Both the position numbers and the translations under genes were made by a program. A DNA stretch of 64,000 nt from Gnetum montanum. Its lineage: Eukaryota; Streptophyta; Gnetopsida; Gnetales; Gnetaceae. This document shows positions 47,050 through 59,589 of the stretch, piece by piece. How positions within the stretch are numbered: position 1 is the stretch's first letter; every line of letters starts with the position of its first letter. The stretch spans positions 19,193 through 83,192 of the forward strand of contig MNCI01005513.1 in the NCBI GenBank assembly GCA_015680685.1, in the 5' to 3' direction. The notes under the pieces were generated by a model. The model did not search any database. It was not told the origin of the DNA and saw only the letters and a list, made by a program, of their open reading frames with translations.

Positions 47050-49800
47050 AGTGAAGCTTGATGTAGTCTAGGTAGTTCCTGGTGGTGGTGGCTCTTCCAT
47101 TGGTTGCTTCCCCTTGTCTCCAATCTTTTGGAACTTGTATCGATTCAAGAGCACTTGGAGCTTTCCTTCTCCATTCTTGGGTCATGTACCATCCATGCTT
47201 GTTGTGTAATGTATGATGGAGTAGGTACATCCCATGGGCATGGCAACTCCAGAAACAATTAATTAGCCTTAACATACCAAGCTACAAATTGCCTTCTCTC
47301 CTCTTCAAATGCTCTAGCATTCTCACATAATTTATGATAATCGAATAACCTTCTAGCTAGGTTTGCTACCACATCTTTTTGCCCTTGGTAGCCAACCTTC
47401 ACTACTTCCAATTTAGAGTTTGCCACTTGGAGTTTCTATAAAGCATCTTTGTGATCTGCAAACTCTTTCTCGTATAAGGCATAGGTGGTTGCTACTTTCT
47501 ATTCTAGTTCATTTTTGAGCCTACCTGCTGTTAACATGGCCAAGTTAACATAATGAATGTTGGCTAACTGCATGTACTCTTTCAAGTCCTTAATCTATAG
47601 GTCTTTATTTTTCACTTCTACCTAGTGAATGTGGGCATAACTATCTAGAATGGGTTGCTAGTCAGGATTTTGTGCTGAAATGGNCTTTGCCTCATTTTTC
47701 CATGTGCTTATTTCAATGGCTGACTTTTGATAGATGGTGTGTACCTCCTTCATTGAGAGGATTTTATTTTCTCTTGTGAGGTAGCTCATGTCTTGATTGA
47801 CCCTCACTAGTTGTTCCCTTAATTTATGGATGCTCTCCTCCAAGATGTTTTTTTTCTTTTCCACAATGGTCAACCTTGTATTATTAGCAGCAAGTTGTTT
47901 ATTTTCCTCTTGTACTACAGTAAGTGCCTTAGTAGGTGCATACATTTGTGCTTCTACTATGGAGGCATTTACATATCACTTTCTCCTTCTTTGTTTCCAT
48001 CTATTTATTCTTCTGAATCAAGTAATTCATTTGCTATATCCTAAACTATTCTATATGGTCATGTGCAACAAACTATGTGGAATCTCTATGTTTTACTCTC
48101 AGGGCTATGAGATCTTTTTGGATTCTATGGATTTCTGCTTCTGCATGCTTTGCCCTAGTTTTTGCCATGACCAGTTTTTCTTTGGTAGCAATCAATTATG
48201 ATTGTACTACAATGACATCACTTGGGATGTCAAAAAGTGTTGTCATTACTTGCCTAGTCTACAATAGTCGATGACACACATTTTCTTGGTCCATAGGAGT
48301 CATTGAGCTTCCAGCTAACATTTGAGCATCTCTAGCTTCAATTGGATCTATAGGTGGCACAAAAAGTACATTGAAAGATTCTTTGATGTGATCAATAATC
48401 ATTTCTACTACTCATGCTACATCCTGGTGTTGCATTACCATGATTGTGGTTCCTCCTCCTATCTCTAGCATCACTTGGAATGATGCAGCGTTTCCAAAGA
48501 TCTATTGTGACCATTGGTCCCCTCCTCCTGATTGTAATGAGATTTTTCCACTTGTTGAATCTGCTAAAACTGTGGGCTGCATCACATTTTCAATAACTCT
48601 GTAAAGGTTAGCCTCCTCCCTTGTTCTCTAGCTGATGGTTTTTGCAATCTGTTATAGATGACTCATCGATGGTCTATAATCTTGTGATGGCAGTAGTGGA
48701 ACTTGTTGTTGTTGCTATTGTTGCTCTTGTTGTTGTTGCTATTATTATTGTTGTTGCTCCTATTGTTGATCTTTCTCTTATTCTTGTTCTTGTTGCTCTT
48801 CACCATGGTCTTTTTTAGGTGATGCTGGTTTGAGCAATTTAGCATGTGAAGCATTTTAGGCTCTCTAGGAATTTCATTAGTGTATCCCAGGATTTTGGCT
48901 CTCTTACATAGCTTTTTGATAAGGTAGGGAAATGGAAGTATTGGATTTCCTACCTTCCTTTCTTCAAACCACCTCTTAATTTCCACAAAGTAGAGTTATG
49001 TGAGGTTGGCATTGTATTTGCCCATCAAGATTGTACTTCATCTAACCGCATAAGTGAATAGTCGATTAAGTCCTTTTGTTGGAAATAAGTGATAGGTGCC
49101 AATTTTGAAGTAGAGTCTTTCTTCCAAAGTTATCTCATTATAACCCTTATCTTCTTTGTCATATTTCCATTTTAGCCATAGTGTTCTAGTTTCAAGATCC
49201 AATCAAGTGGATAGATGTGATACCCTTGCTCCTTCATTGGGTATGTTAAGTGCTTCAACTATCGCCTTAATTGAGGATGAAACTAAGATTCCTTCAGTTT
49301 TAATAGTGGTACTCTCTTCTTTTTTATGCCAAAACTAATAGGTTTCCCCAAGGTACCATTCACCATTATGTGAAAGTGTAGGCCATAGTGGTGACACTTG
49401 GAGTTGCGTCCTTACTACTTCAGGAACAAATTCCATGAATAGACCAAAGTTCATTTTTACAATGATTGTGGTCAAGATGGATCTCTCCTTAATAGCTTAG
49501 AGGTAGTTTTATGACAATGTGAGGTGTTTTCCTTGGACTTGTGGGTCTTCTACCTCTCCTTGGGCTGATTGTCTCATAGTAGGAGTCTCTTAATAGATAT
49601 TGAATGATTGGGCTTCCTACTCCACATGTTCTAGTTCTTGTCCTTCAGTTCAACCTCTATCTTGGCTTCTTGGTCATTTGCTTACACCTTGTGAAAGTCC
49701 TTATGCTCCTCTATTTGGGACCATTTTCAATCAATCAAGAATTTAGAATTACTAAGATATTCTCACATGTTCTTAATGGTTTCATACCTTACTCATCCTC
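47050..49800 (-). pseudogene. ORF2 of element F
   Basis: The same protein family as in B and C but diverged. The globular core includes ILPFPYLIKKLCKRAKILG (about 48875-48935). A Gln-codon-rich microsatellite follows (48690-48800, + strand TTG repeats), expanding the Gln/Pro linker of the other copies. The coiled coil is open at 47658-47945 (REQLVRVNQDMSYLTRENKI). Many stops and an N at 47683 interrupt it. The N-terminal limit is uncertain because the start is not recognisable. Confidence 0.65.
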
Positions 49801-50276
49801 TTAGTTATGTTCAGTTATTAGTTTATTGTGATTGTAGAGTTAGAAAAATTTCAAAAAAAAAATTTGCATAAGTGTTTATTTTCTTATAACCATTCACAAT
49901 CATTTATCTTTTCATATTCATGGCTTATAATGATAATTATTGTTCCTTAAGTGTCATTCTTTAAGTGTTCTGGCATTAATATGATTGATTTTTCTTTAAC
50001 AATTTCAATTTTCCTTTCATCCTTACCCTTAAAATACCTTCTGGGTGTTAACAAGTTTCAAAAAAATGGCTCAAATTTTCCTCACTAGCACCCCCTATAA
50101 CTAAGTTGATCACTCTAGGATCAAATAGATTCGAAAATCATGAAAATTGGAGCAATAACATGTAAGATATGGCTCAGAGAAGCTAAGAGGTCATAGCTCT
50201 TTTATTGGAAAGAAAAATTACAAAAACTCTTGCTTTCTCAAATGAAAAATGAAAAAATTCAACTAAGTCCCCACGT

Positions 50277-50350
50277 TATATATAGTTTTTAAGGACTCGA
50301 TATCAGGGATTCAACATTGAGGATCTAATATCGAGGCAAACTTGATATCA
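50277..50350 (-). promoter_or_regulatory. Promoter-like palindrome block and TATA box upstream of ORF2 (F)
   Basis: TATATATA at 50277-50284, with CTCGATATCAGG, CTAATATCGAGG and TTGATATCAA upstream of it in the ORF2 direction. CGATATCAG is identical to a unit in F's own U3 (about 46805-46815). The B/C core GTATACG does not occur here. Confidence 0.55.
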
Positions 50351-51858
50351 AAGCCCAAAAATTTTCAGTTTTCACAAAGTTTTGCAAATAAGGAACAATT
50401 CTTTGTGGATGTGAGGAAGTTTTAAAGTACAATCAGAGGGTCTTAGATGATAGATGATGCATTCTTCATCAAAAATTTAGCACAAATAGTGTGTAAAGGA
50501 GGAATCTTAGGCTATGAAATTTCATAAGATGGATAAGAAGGGTAATGAATCCATGTTGTTCGAAAAAATAGTGTAAATGATATGGAAGGTTTTATTGACA
50601 TTTATTGATGCTAAAAGGTTCAAGATGATGTGGAATCGCTTGGTAGGTATAAGATACAATAGTTATACAAATGGGTCCTCCAGAAAGCAGGCTCTAGCCC
50701 TTAATGCCCTTGTATAACCATGTCTAAAAGTGTCCTTAGGCACTTAAGGAATTGAATGTAATCCATAACTATTTAGCAAAACACACATGTTAGTACCACC
50801 AAATTGAGAAAATTACACTATGTTATACAAAATCGTAAGTTATGACTATTCTTACAGTGAGATGAGATGGACTTAGAAGGGATTGCAGAAATTGAGACAT
50901 GAGGTATTATAGCATAGGCATAATGAATTATTATTGTTTTATTAGTGGTTAACATAATCATTAGCCTTTCTGTCCAAGATTCAAACCAACTCCAAACCAC
51001 ATTCCAGTGACATCGCATTGTTTCATCTTTTGGAGTCACAACTGTAAGGCAACCACTATTACAAAGAGTATCATCACTTGGTGTATTGTCCCAGGAAGGA
51101 GTTTATTCATGGAACTTTTTTATTTTTTAGATTTCTAAGAAGCTACCTACCTTCAGGCATGGATAACATGTCTTTCTAGTGGAATCCCTAGAAAGTTATT
51201 TTGTGCTCTTTTATTTTTTTCCTATGTCAACCTTTTACAGTAGCACTTAATTTACTCTTACTTCCATTTTTTGTTAGATCTATGAGGATATAATACAACC
51301 TTAGCAACATGATAGAACTCACAAAAGTAATCCAAGAGAATCCACAAATCCCTTTGATGTCACACCTTTTACATTCCCACTTGGTTCTTCACTTTTTGGT
51401 CCAAGCATAATGATCACAAGTTTATTCTTAGTTGTATGATGGAAAAGAATATCATTATGGCCATGGTAAGAACCTCTTATTAACTTAATGGATGGTGTGG
51501 GCTCACTATTCAAATAATCAGTCCCTTATGACTTGATAACATAGAGAATCTTCACCTTATTGGACTACATCTTTCCTTTATTTTTAATGTGTCTTATTAA
51601 TAATCAAAAATTATGTACAAAGGAAATAGAAACAAAGTATGAAAAAGGTGTGAAGAACCAAAAATATCAAAAAATGAAAAATGTTAAAGAATATCAAGAA
51701 TTTTAGAAACATAAAATGTCAAACAATAAGAAGATGTCAAAGAATGTGAAAGATATAAAAAACAAGAAAAATTATATCAAGAAATAAGAAAAGTAAAAGC
51801 ATTGTAAAATAAAAAATGGAAAAGCATTCATTAATTTTAGAATCAAGGTAAAGTGTCT

Positions 51859-51869
51859 CCCCCATGACT
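51859..51869 (-). other. Internal polypurine-tract-like motif (F)
   Basis: AGTCATGGGGG on the minus strand, 5 kb upstream of the true PPT of F and just downstream of the protease remnant. Confidence 0.5.
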
Positions 51870-51974
51870 AAACTCATGGATGAGCATTCGGAAAATGCTC
51901 CCTAAGTCTCCTAGATCATACACTTTAGGTGATTCACTTACCATCTTTATTGATTTAACTTTTTTATTATTATC

Positions 51975-52719
51975 TCACGTGATCCTGATGGTAGTTGAGT
52001 TTTGATCATCTAAGTCCTTAGTTTCTTTTTCTATTGATGTATGATTATGATTTATGAATTTCATTTTTGGGTCCTTAGTTGGAGTCATCTTCTTTGAGTG
52101 GGAATTAATAAATGAGTCAAATTGTTCCATGCATATTTCTGGCAATTTAAGGTTCTCAATTATTGGCCATAGAGTGTCTTTTAATTTGGGCAGCCCTTGC
52201 TCTTTCTTTTGCATACACTTATTTTTCACTATTGTTGTGGACTGGTATAGTGACTGAGTTGGTGTTCTGAGTGATCGGTCCATGACTACATCCTCTTCTT
52301 TCAATAGTAATTCATGGGATTCGTTGTGTATGTATATCTCCATGCTTATCCTCATTAGATATCTCAACAGATAGATCTCGCATACTTAGCTTAGCATCGA
52401 TTGTGCTAAGCCATGCTCTTCCCATGATAATTGGAAATTCCTTATCAACCTCTTTCACATCAATTACTAAAAAGTTTGCCAAATAATACCACACATTGAT
52501 AGTGGTCACCACATCCTCAATCTATTCTAAGGGAATGGCAACAAATTGATCTACAAGCCCCAACCTAATATTGCACTCCTTTAATGGTGGGAGGTTCCAT
52601 GCTTGATATGTTTTGTAAGAGATCAAATTCACCTCAAAACCTAAGCCTAATAGAGGTTTGCATGGAAAATTTCTAGCTACTTGTAGATAGATCAAAGGAA
52701 CTCTTGGATTAATTCTCTT
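51975..52719 (-). pseudogene. Protease and post-protease linker of element F
   Basis: On the minus strand the active-site region lies at about 52610-52680 (KPLLGLGFEVNLIS-like; D-S-G not kept). The block EFPIIMGRAWLSTIDAKL is open at 52312-52512. The linker (51975-52367, ending at 51975) has the place of the pre-RT linker in B and C, but the RT that should follow is absent. Confidence 0.75.
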
Positions 52720-55235
52720 CTTAGGGAGTGGTCTTGCCTTAATCTAGTTTGTGAATATTTCAATGAGCATGACAGTTTGCATGTTTTTGTTGAATGATGT
52801 CAGGAGCTTGATATTGGTAGGTGGATTTGATGTAGGAGAAGTTGGTCTTGATGAAGTTATGACTCTACTAGCCTTTTCTAGAATTGTCCTTAAGAAATGA
52901 AATTTCTTTATCTAGTCCTTAGTGTTGCTACTAGGATAATCCACGTGTACGTTCACTACCCTTGCACCTCTCCTTTACTATGGTTGTGACAACAATTCCC
53001 CTTGCATAATAGGTGGTGGCCCTAGTCACAAAGGATTTGAAGGAGAATTTAATGGGCCAACTATTGGCAAATGTGCATGAGGACTCTAATCCATCCTCAA
53101 AGTAGTAGTTCTATTGTATTCTAGTGGATAATAAGGAGAAGAAGTTTGAACGGATGTGTTTCCTGGAGATATTGGATGCTAAATGTAATATCCATAAGGG
53201 TTTGGTTGTCTATATGAATATTTTTGCCATGGTGGTGACATTGCCCATGTCTATGGTTGCAGCCACTCTTGCTAATATTGCTCTTGTGGTTGAGGGTAGG
53301 CTCCACTTGGATAATATGTCTGCTAGAAGGTTTGTCTGATATTACCTTGAGGGTAAGGCAATCTTATGGGCATTTTCTTCTTAAAAAATCTTAGATTAAG
53401 TGCATATATCCCAGATTCTTGCAAGTGTTCCATAACAAGACAACATTCCTTAGGATGTTCATACTAGCACATATTGCATCCTTCCTCTTTCTTTGAATTG
53501 AAGTCAGTGTGCCCTTCAATGGTAGCAACTCTTCCTTTGTGCTTATAACTTTCTTGCTCATGATCTCTTTTCTTCTTTATTTCTTACCCCTATTAAGTGC
53601 TTGTTCAGCCTTTTCTTTCACAATCTTAAGGGCTATAGTAAACTTCTCATCCATTGAATACTAGACTTTCTCTATCTCAGCTGCGATATCATTGATTGAT
53701 TTTTGAATAGGTAGAGTCTTTTTTTGAGTGACATCTTCCAAGGTTTCATCCTCTTGCTTGTCACATAGCCACACATCTTTCTTTCTAATTAATGGATCTT
53801 TGTTATATTCTTCAGCTAACTCTCTATTCTTGAGTTCTTCTTCCTTCTTTGCTACTTGATCAATTAGCCTTTAGATGTGATGGGCTGTTAGTTCTAATAA
53901 TCTACCTTGGACATAAACCCTAAGAGTTTCTCTGGTTTTTCTCTACAACCCATCTACAATATGTCTAAGCTGTTCCATTGGTAAAAATCCATGGCCGAGG
54001 CATTTGTGTAACAATGAATAGTATATTTCCATTGCTGCATCAAGGGTCTCATAAGTCCCTTACTTCCATCCATGGATTTTTTCCTTAATTTGGACACTCA
54101 TGAATAAGATTGATATTTATCGTTGAAGAGTTTGAGCATGATACTCTAGCATCTAATTCATTCAGGTTCTAGTGACCTATACCAACTCTCTACCTCCTTC
54201 ACAAGTATTCTAGGAAATAGCTTTAACTTTTTCCAATGACTTTCAATATTTTAGAGGGCACATGCATTGTGGAAAGCTTAAAGATGATGTTGTGGATCAG
54301 CATTGTAACCACTTTCAAATCTTGACATGTTATTCATGTCAAGCCATTTGATTCAGTTGTCCCTCATGTGTTTGGTTGGGATGTGAATAGCTTCTTGGAT
54401 GTTGATCATGCTACAAGTTCTCATTATGGGTTCATTATCTTAATTTGTTTCATGTTCTCTATTATAGTGGTGTCCCCTTCTGTGCTCATGCCTTTCCTGA
54501 TCCTCTCTTTGATCCATGTGTCTCCTTTGTTCATACTCTTCATCTTCTAAATCATAATGTCTTGAATGTTGTTCATAATGATCATGAGTCCTCCTCTCTT
54601 CCCTATCATAATCTTTGTGCCTTGGCCACCTCCTATCAGAGTACTTTGATGATTGTAAGGATGAGGATAAGTCAGTAGGAGAATGGTGTCAACTTGTTCT
54701 CCTTTCATGACTCTTGTATTCATCTTTGTGGGATCCTGCAAATACTCTTAGCCTTGAGTTCTACTTATATCTTTAGTCGATTGCCTCCCTCTTAGGTGTC
54801 TCTGCTAGGGTAGATTGCGTTTGAACTTTGACAGGTTCTTCTAGTCTAATGATAGGTGTTTTTGAAGGCTCTTCATGATTTTTGTGGAGTTGTTTTGCAA
54901 TGAATGTATCAGCATCAAGTTCCTCCATAGCAATAGAAGTGTTAACCTACTTTCCTTTGTTATGTTCATGTTTGATTTCCATGGCAGCATCTCTCCTCAT
55001 CTACTTATTTGTGGGTTCATAAGGCTTAGTCATGTGCTTAGTCACATGGTACCCTTCCTAGATTTGATTCAAATTCATTCACCTTAAGGTAGTTTGAAGC
55101 ATGGTGAATGCTGCACGTTCTGGAGGCAAGACAATGTTTCCTTGTATGTCTCTCCACCTCATTTGACTATCCTAGTGGAAGATGAAATTAGAATATAGAT
55201 GATTAGGATAAATGTGAGCATAAGTGATTCTTGTT
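52720..55235 (-). pseudogene. gag remnant of element F
   Basis: Recognised by order and motifs shared with A to C: the gag helical domain at about 53870-54350, a charged linker at 53500-53860, the zinc knuckle at about 53425-53475 (C-N-M-C-stop-Y-E-H-P-K-E-C, here TAG), and a His/Gln/Tyr-rich tail at 53121-53306. The N-terminal part is lost in the N gap. Confidence 0.7.
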
Positions 55236-55457
55236 NNNNNNNNNNNNNNNNNNNNNNNNNNNNNNNNNNNNNNNNNNNNNNNNNNNNNNNNNNNNNNNNN
55301 NNNNNNNNNNNNNNNNNNNNNNNNNNNNNNNNNNNNNNNNNNNNNNNNNNNNNNNNNNNNNNNNNNNNNNNNNNNNNNNNNNNNNNNNNNNNNNNNNNNN
55401 NNNNNNNNNNNNNNNNNNNNNNNNNNNNNNNNNNNNNNNNNNNNNNNNNNNNNNNNN
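55236..55457. other. Assembly gap (222 N)
   Basis: A run of N inside element F between gag and PBS. ORFs reported across it are meaningless. Confidence 0.99.
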
Positions 55458-55511
55458 GGTTTCTAATACAACAAATTTTGGAAAATCAATTACTAAGCAT
55501 ACATTGACTTG

Positions 55512-55529
55512 TCCCTGGCAACGATGCCA
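55512..55529 (-). other. Primer binding site of element F (tRNA-Asp type)
   Basis: On the minus strand TGGCATCGTTGCCAGGGA, one base from the 5' LTR. It differs from the tRNA-Asp consensus by three transitions. Confidence 0.9.
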
Positions 55530-55530
55530 A

Positions 55531-56396
55531 TGATGAGCGATGGAGCAGTCCAACACCCAACCATACAAGATATGAGTGCTCATGCATAGCCTGGTTGAAT
55601 TCTGTGGATGAGGCAATGTGATTATGCTAGTAATTAGTTAAAGTTTGCGATTGTTGTCTTCCCATGTGGAGCTAGTATAATCAATGCATATGGTTTACCT
55701 CTTAGTAAGGTGTATGATATATTAATGTTGATAGGCCATAACTCCTAACTATTATGGTAAAGTGTAAAAATGATTCTAAGTCTAACAAAACTATAAAATA
55801 ATCTACTCTAGCCTAGAGCGATGAGCATTGATTCTTAGCTTTCCATACATACCTTGGGCTCATGTAACCATTACTAGGATTACCAAGTGAGTTCACTACC
55901 AAGCAAATCAAGTGAAACCACTACTAGGTTACCAAACAATCACACTTAATGCTCGAAACCAATTGTACTCATTTTGCTTTACCAATGAACAAGGAAAGTA
56001 AAGTACTTAGAAATATAAGTGATTAAACTAGAAAAATAGTAAGAACTATGCTAGGTAAAATAATAAAGCTAAGGAGACGCTGCAATGATGGAAAGAAATC
56101 TCAATCTTTATTTCTATCATGAACTGTGCTCAAGTACACTTCACTTGAATAAAGACTTCGAACAACTACTCAACATCACACTACAAGCATTTCCTCAATC
56201 ATTGAACTACAAAAACAAACTACAAGAGTCTACCTATGATTGGAATGAAATTTTTTTGGACCATGGTATAGGCCTGCACGTGTCTACAATATTGAATATC
56301 CAACATCATAGCATGTGCCCCAATATCGGGGATTCAGTTTTGCAATTTCAATATCAGATGCCTGATATTATAGCTAGTAAAAAACTTGATTTATCA
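55531..56396 (-). mobile_element. 5' LTR of element F
   Basis: 866 bp with intact TG...CA ends on the minus strand (TGATAAATCAAG at 56396; CTCATCA at 55531). U3 palindromic units are at about 56285-56390. Confidence 0.9.
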
Positions 56397-58792
56397 AGGA
56401 CTCATGGTCCCATTCAAAGTATAAAGTAAATTTATCATAACCTATGAACCAATCTTGGTAAGTCATCACAACTCATGGTATCCTCATAATATTATTTATT
56501 TCTATTCCTCATAAACCACAACTCGTGGTCAATTGACCAAGACTCATGGTAAAACTAAATTTAATTTTCAATCAAAAATTTTCAAAATTTCAATATACAA
56601 ATCTCTCATCAAGACTTTAAAGTAAATATATTTAATTTTTTAATTAAACAAACTTTAATTTTAATTTTTAAAAATAGTTTAGTAAAAATATTTCAACCAA
56701 GCCTAATAGACACAAAGCACTTATCACCCTCCATAGAAAAATGTTAATTTTTAAGAATTGGTTCAAAAAAACAAACTACTAATTGGAGGATCACAATTGT
56801 AGTAAACTTTGGCCCTCTTAGTATGAAGGTTTAAATCCTTCCATGTTATAATTTTAATTTTTTTTTCTTTTTTTTTCTTTCTCCAATGAAATTTCTCATA
56901 TAAGCATCACCAAATACTAATTATATATTCTTGGCTTCCCATGAAGTTAAAAATTATCATATTATGTTTACCAATGTTAGGGAAATCTAATTCCTTAAGA
57001 CACCTCTTTGCATACTGCAAGTGAGGTTATATCTTACTAGGTTACATTATTCAAGCATGTAGGAAAGACTAGTTTACTAATATAGGTATATATATTATTT
57101 GACAAGAGAATTTGTATTTTTTCAAATTAATAAAATCCCCAAAATGATTTTTATGTTGAAAAAATAAATCAAAACCAATGTTCAATAATTCTTACCATGG
57201 GAGTTGTTAGCCTTGAATTTTATGTTGGTAAGTAGCCACCTATAATAATTTATGTGTAGCACCCCGCCCTAGCAAGGGCAGGGTGATGTCTAGGATCAAG
57301 TAATCTTAGCATGAAATCATGATCACTAAAATACAAAAGCATGATAACTAGAACCAATAATGTGTAGAATACATTATAATAAGAAAGGTCAAATGGTACA
57401 GAACTTTCCTACCACACCAAAAACTCAACATACATATCACATTATAAAAATGCATGTCTTTACATAAAGAAAACTATGCACTACTCTACTAAAATACAAA
57501 AACATATAAACCTTTTCATTGTATATAGAAGAGTACAAAGAGTTTCATACAAGGGTATCTAGTACACACTACTAGACATGAAAAGATACAACCAAGCACT
57601 AAAGGATTTTCCCTCCTCTACTCTCTCTCTTTCTGTGCTCATCTAGGCTCTTGTGCCTTTCATCTATAATTAAATCAAGTCAGTACACAACTAACTAGGA
57701 AGCCTTTACACTTCCCCTACTAGATGGTCAACTAGTGCTACACTAGAGGACAGGAGTGGGGTACAAGGCAACCTACAACCATTTTTAACATACTATCATA
57801 CAATCACAAACAAAGCCACATTCTAACATCATCTATCATGTCCATGTCATCATACCCATGATATACCATAAATATTCTATGATCCACACAATCATAATCC
57901 AAATAGAGTACCTATTCTCAACAATATGACTCACAAACCAATGCTATTACATACATAGCTCACATGGTTGTTAGCACATCCACGCTCATTTTAGCATGTG
58001 AAACGTTGCCATGAGTACTCATAATAGCCATTTCTTGTAAGTCTTTTATTAGTCTTTTTTTTATCCAATCAGTGCTAGGGTCCATCAACTTGTGACCTGC
58101 AACCACTAGCCTTCTAGAGGACTAGCCATAGGGATGAACACACCTATGCCATGGACCAATCGTAAGGAAAAACACACCTATGCTCTTCCTCTCTCAGGAT
58201 GAGGCCTGAGATAGGAGCCTCACTTATGCATTACAATGGGGGTTAATCCATACTACCTCTAGGGTGCCTCATCACCAGCTGCTCCACACCCTCATGCTAG
58301 CACCACTTGCCAACAACCGTCACAAGCATCATCACAAAAACATATACACAATCCAACTAGCTTAAGCCAACTCATCATAAGCACAACACACCCAGACAAA
58401 CATAACTGCACATATCCACCCCTAATAGTTATAGTCATTCCATGAAAATAATACCACGATGTAACAGAATAACATGAAGACCTTGATATGACAAAACAAT
58501 ACCCTATTCCTCAAAAGACACGTACCTCCATACAAATGACCACTAGAATAACCTTCAAAATAATATATGCCCAAAGAGAAAACTAATCCCATAATTAGAA
58601 AGTACTTCCCAAAATGATCCCAACAACACTAATTTTACCTAAATCGGACTCCTGGAAGCAAATTTATGTGCGTTCAAAGTTTGATTAATAAACTAATATT
58701 TAAATAATATTTAATTACCACCCTAAAGGATTGGAACTTCTAAAATGCTCACACCCCAATAGGCCCCAAAAATTGAATATTCCTATCATACC
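56397..58792. other. Spacer between F and Y, no gene recognised
   Basis: 56397-56570 continues the ACTCATGGT motif cluster. 56600-57250 is AT-rich. At 57254 TGTAGCACCCCGCCC starts a segment with a hairpin GCCCTAGCAAGGGC; TGT..CACCCC is a common start of plant gypsy LTRs, but no matching end or internal domain is visible in 57254-58792. Confidence 0.45.
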
Positions 58793-59589
58793 TGATGAGT
58801 GGCGAGGTACCCCTACACTCAACCATATGAATACGAGCATTTCACGTGCAATCCGGTCGAACTCCAAGGACTAAGTGCTTATGCGCCTTAATGGAACACT
58901 CAGGGTTAATCAATCATTGTCTTCCCAAACTTACTTTTATTTTCACAGTTGTATGATTAAGTAAGCTTGAGGTATATGAATTTTTATAGCTTTTATCTTT
59001 TTAATGTCTTATGCTAATAAGGGAAGGTAAAGAGAACTAAGTGACTAACTTACATTAACTATTTACTAACTAAGTTCTAATTGTTCCTAACACCAGTATC
59101 CGTTCCCACTTTCTGTACACATCTTCAACCAGTGCAACGCTGCTAGGATTACCAAATGTTAGTCATTACTAGGTTACTAAGCACTACACGCATGCTCAAA
59201 GTGGTCATACTAAGTGTACTTAACTAAGAGAGTCAAAGGTTGAGAGAGAGATTAATTAACTAGGAAAGCATTAAAAATTCAACTATAATTAATTACTAAT
59301 TAGCTTAATCTATATGCTGCAAGGTTTATCATAAAGTTTATCTTTATTACCGTACACAAATGTGTGCTCAAGTACAATTTGCTCAAATAAAGATCTATTC
59401 TCTATGACTCCTACTGCAGGCACACAGAAATTATTCTAACTCTGGAATGGTAAAACTGCATGAGTTTGGCTAAGGGTCTAAGTCTAACTCCCAAAACAAA
59501 GGGTTTCACCTCTTATTTATAGAAGATGAAGTAGGACACAATATCGCGTACGTGATATCATGTGGCGGATGCAATATCACAACTCATCA
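58793..59589 (-). mobile_element. 3' LTR of element Y
   Basis: 797 bp, TGATGAG...CTCATCA on the plus strand, related to the LTR of A. The U3 array contains ATATCGCG and GATATCA units (about 59530-59589). Confidence 0.88.

Larger units (their letters stand above)
49801..51974 (-). other. Non-coding spacer of element F
   Basis: No pol sequence is present. It holds the promoter-like block (50277-50350), a stretch resembling the CCCCAAAGCAGGC spacer of A/X/Y (near 50670-50710), A-rich low-complexity DNA (51600-51840) and a PPT-like motif (51859-51869). Confidence 0.6.
45973..56396 (-). mobile_element. Element F: Athila-like element lacking RT, RNase H and integrase
   Basis: Minus-strand order: 5' LTR 55531-56396, PBS 55512-55529, gag, protease, short post-protease linker, promoter-like block, ORF2, PPT 46857-46867, 3' LTR 45973-46854. 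It is flanked by ATGAC (45968-45972) and AGGAC (56397-56401), a 5-bp duplication with one change. No RT, RNase H or integrase motif is visible between 49800 and 51975. A 222-base N gap (55236-55457) lies in the leader/gag start. Confidence 0.88.

Noticed and set aside
48690-48800. Gln-rich repeat as part of a host polyQ gene
   Set aside because: It lies in frame with ORF2 of element F at the place of the Gln/Pro linker in B and C.
55199-55616. ORFs across the N run
   Set aside because: They are translations of unknown bases.
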